Part shown: positions 5,683-5,938 of the stretch, in pieces
Position numbering within the stretch: the first letter of the stretch is position 1
How the letters are laid out: every line of letters begins with the position of its first letter
Source of the DNA: an uncultured Erysipelotrichales bacterium
Lineage (GTDB): Bacteria; Bacillota_I; Bacilli_A; Erysipelotrichales; Coprobacillaceae
Reading direction: 5' to 3'
DNA: 5,938 bases
Assembly (NCBI GenBank): GCA_910586805.1
Contig: CAJUJC010000103.1
Span: forward strand, 1 to 5,938
The notes under the pieces: model-generated
The model's database searches: none
What the model saw: only the letters and a program-made list of their open reading frames with translations
What the model was told of the DNA's origin: nothing
Position numbers and translations under genes: made by a program

Positions 5683-5938
5683 ATGAGCGTTATAAGTATT
5701 CGAAATCTTACAAAGGATTATGGAAATCATAAAGGTGTTTTTGATGTGAGTTTTGAAGTTCATCAAGGTGAAGTGCTTGGATTTTTAGGACCAAATGGAA
5801 GTGGTAAAACAACAACAATTCGTCATTTGATGGGATTTATGAAACAAAATCAGGGACAGGTTTTTATTAATGGTAGAGATTGTTTTCTTGAATCTCAATA
5901 TGTACAAAATGAGGTTGGCTATTTGCCAGGTGAGATTG
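5683..5938 (+). CDS. ABC-2-type transporter ATP-binding protein, 5' part (cut by window end)
   Basis: ATG 5683 opens a frame that stays open to the window end (85 complete codons). It begins MSVISIRNLTKDYG and contains an aromatic A-loop Y13 and Walker A GPNGSGKTTT (36-45), followed by IRHLMGFMKQNQG. The pattern is that of CcmA/DrrA-type ATPases that serve ABC-2 permeases (drug, antibiotic or lipid export). Around the expected Q-loop the sequence reads VGYLPGEI (78-85), with Gly where LPQE is common; a 'LPGE/LPGD' variant is known in a branch of ABC-2 ATPases, so the protein need not be inactive. The ribosome site AAGGGGTG (about 5670-5677) lies inside the end of the DUF5714 gene, with a 4-bp gap between stop and start. 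A permease gene is expected just beyond the window but is not seen. This ATPase is distinct from the MacB-type one at 1920. Confidence 0.9.
   Translation, partial: MSVISIRNLTKDYGNHKGVFDVSFEVHQGEVLGFLGPNGSGKTTTIRHLMGFMKQNQGQVFINGRDCFLESQYVQNEVGYLPGEI

Noticed and set aside
1..5938. CRISPR array, tRNA/rRNA genes, IS ends or phage attachment sites
   Set aside because: No regularly spaced repeats, no cloverleaf or rRNA-like segment, and no terminal inverted repeats or transposase motifs were seen on either strand.

Overview
The window is AT-rich (roughly 30% GC by eye), with strong AGGAGG-type ribosome sites, ATG starts and A/T-ending codons. This points to a low-GC Bacillota (Firmicutes). The gene style fits gut lineages such as Erysipelotrichia/Coprobacillaceae or low-GC Clostridia, but the sequence alone does not fix the genus. 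All genes that can be called are on the + strand, and no stretch over 300 bases lacks a gene.

Layout: (1) positions 1-98 hold the last 31 codons of an unidentified gene whose end resembles the DUF4351 tail of Rpn-type PD-(D/E)XK nucleases. Its stop codon sits in the loop of a terminator hairpin. (2) Positions 118-5052 hold a four-gene sensing/transport module: an OmpR/PhoB-family response regulator, a two-TM histidine kinase with almost no extracellular part, a MacB/LolD/BceA-type ABC ATPase and an 819-aa permease with two FtsX domains. The kinase overlaps the regulator by 14 bp, and the permease overlaps the ATPase by 8 bp. (3) Positions 5078-5938 hold a new promoter, a 183-aa cysteine-rich DUF5714-like protein and, 4 bp later, the start of an ABC-2-type ATPase gene cut by the window end.

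How the genes probably work together: the kinase has no room for an external sensor domain, so the signal most likely comes through the membrane or from the large extracellular domains of the permease, as in Bce-type peptide-sensing and detoxification modules. The regulator would then switch on the transporter genes.

The most interesting observation supports this. An 18-bp element made of two TGTCA-like half-sites 11 bp apart occurs just upstream of the regulator gene (118-135) and again just upstream of the ATPase gene (1863-1880). It matches the classical PhoB-box consensus at 15/18 and 14/18 positions, and these are the two places where the local regulator would be expected to bind. The substrate or inducer of the transporter cannot be read from the sequence.
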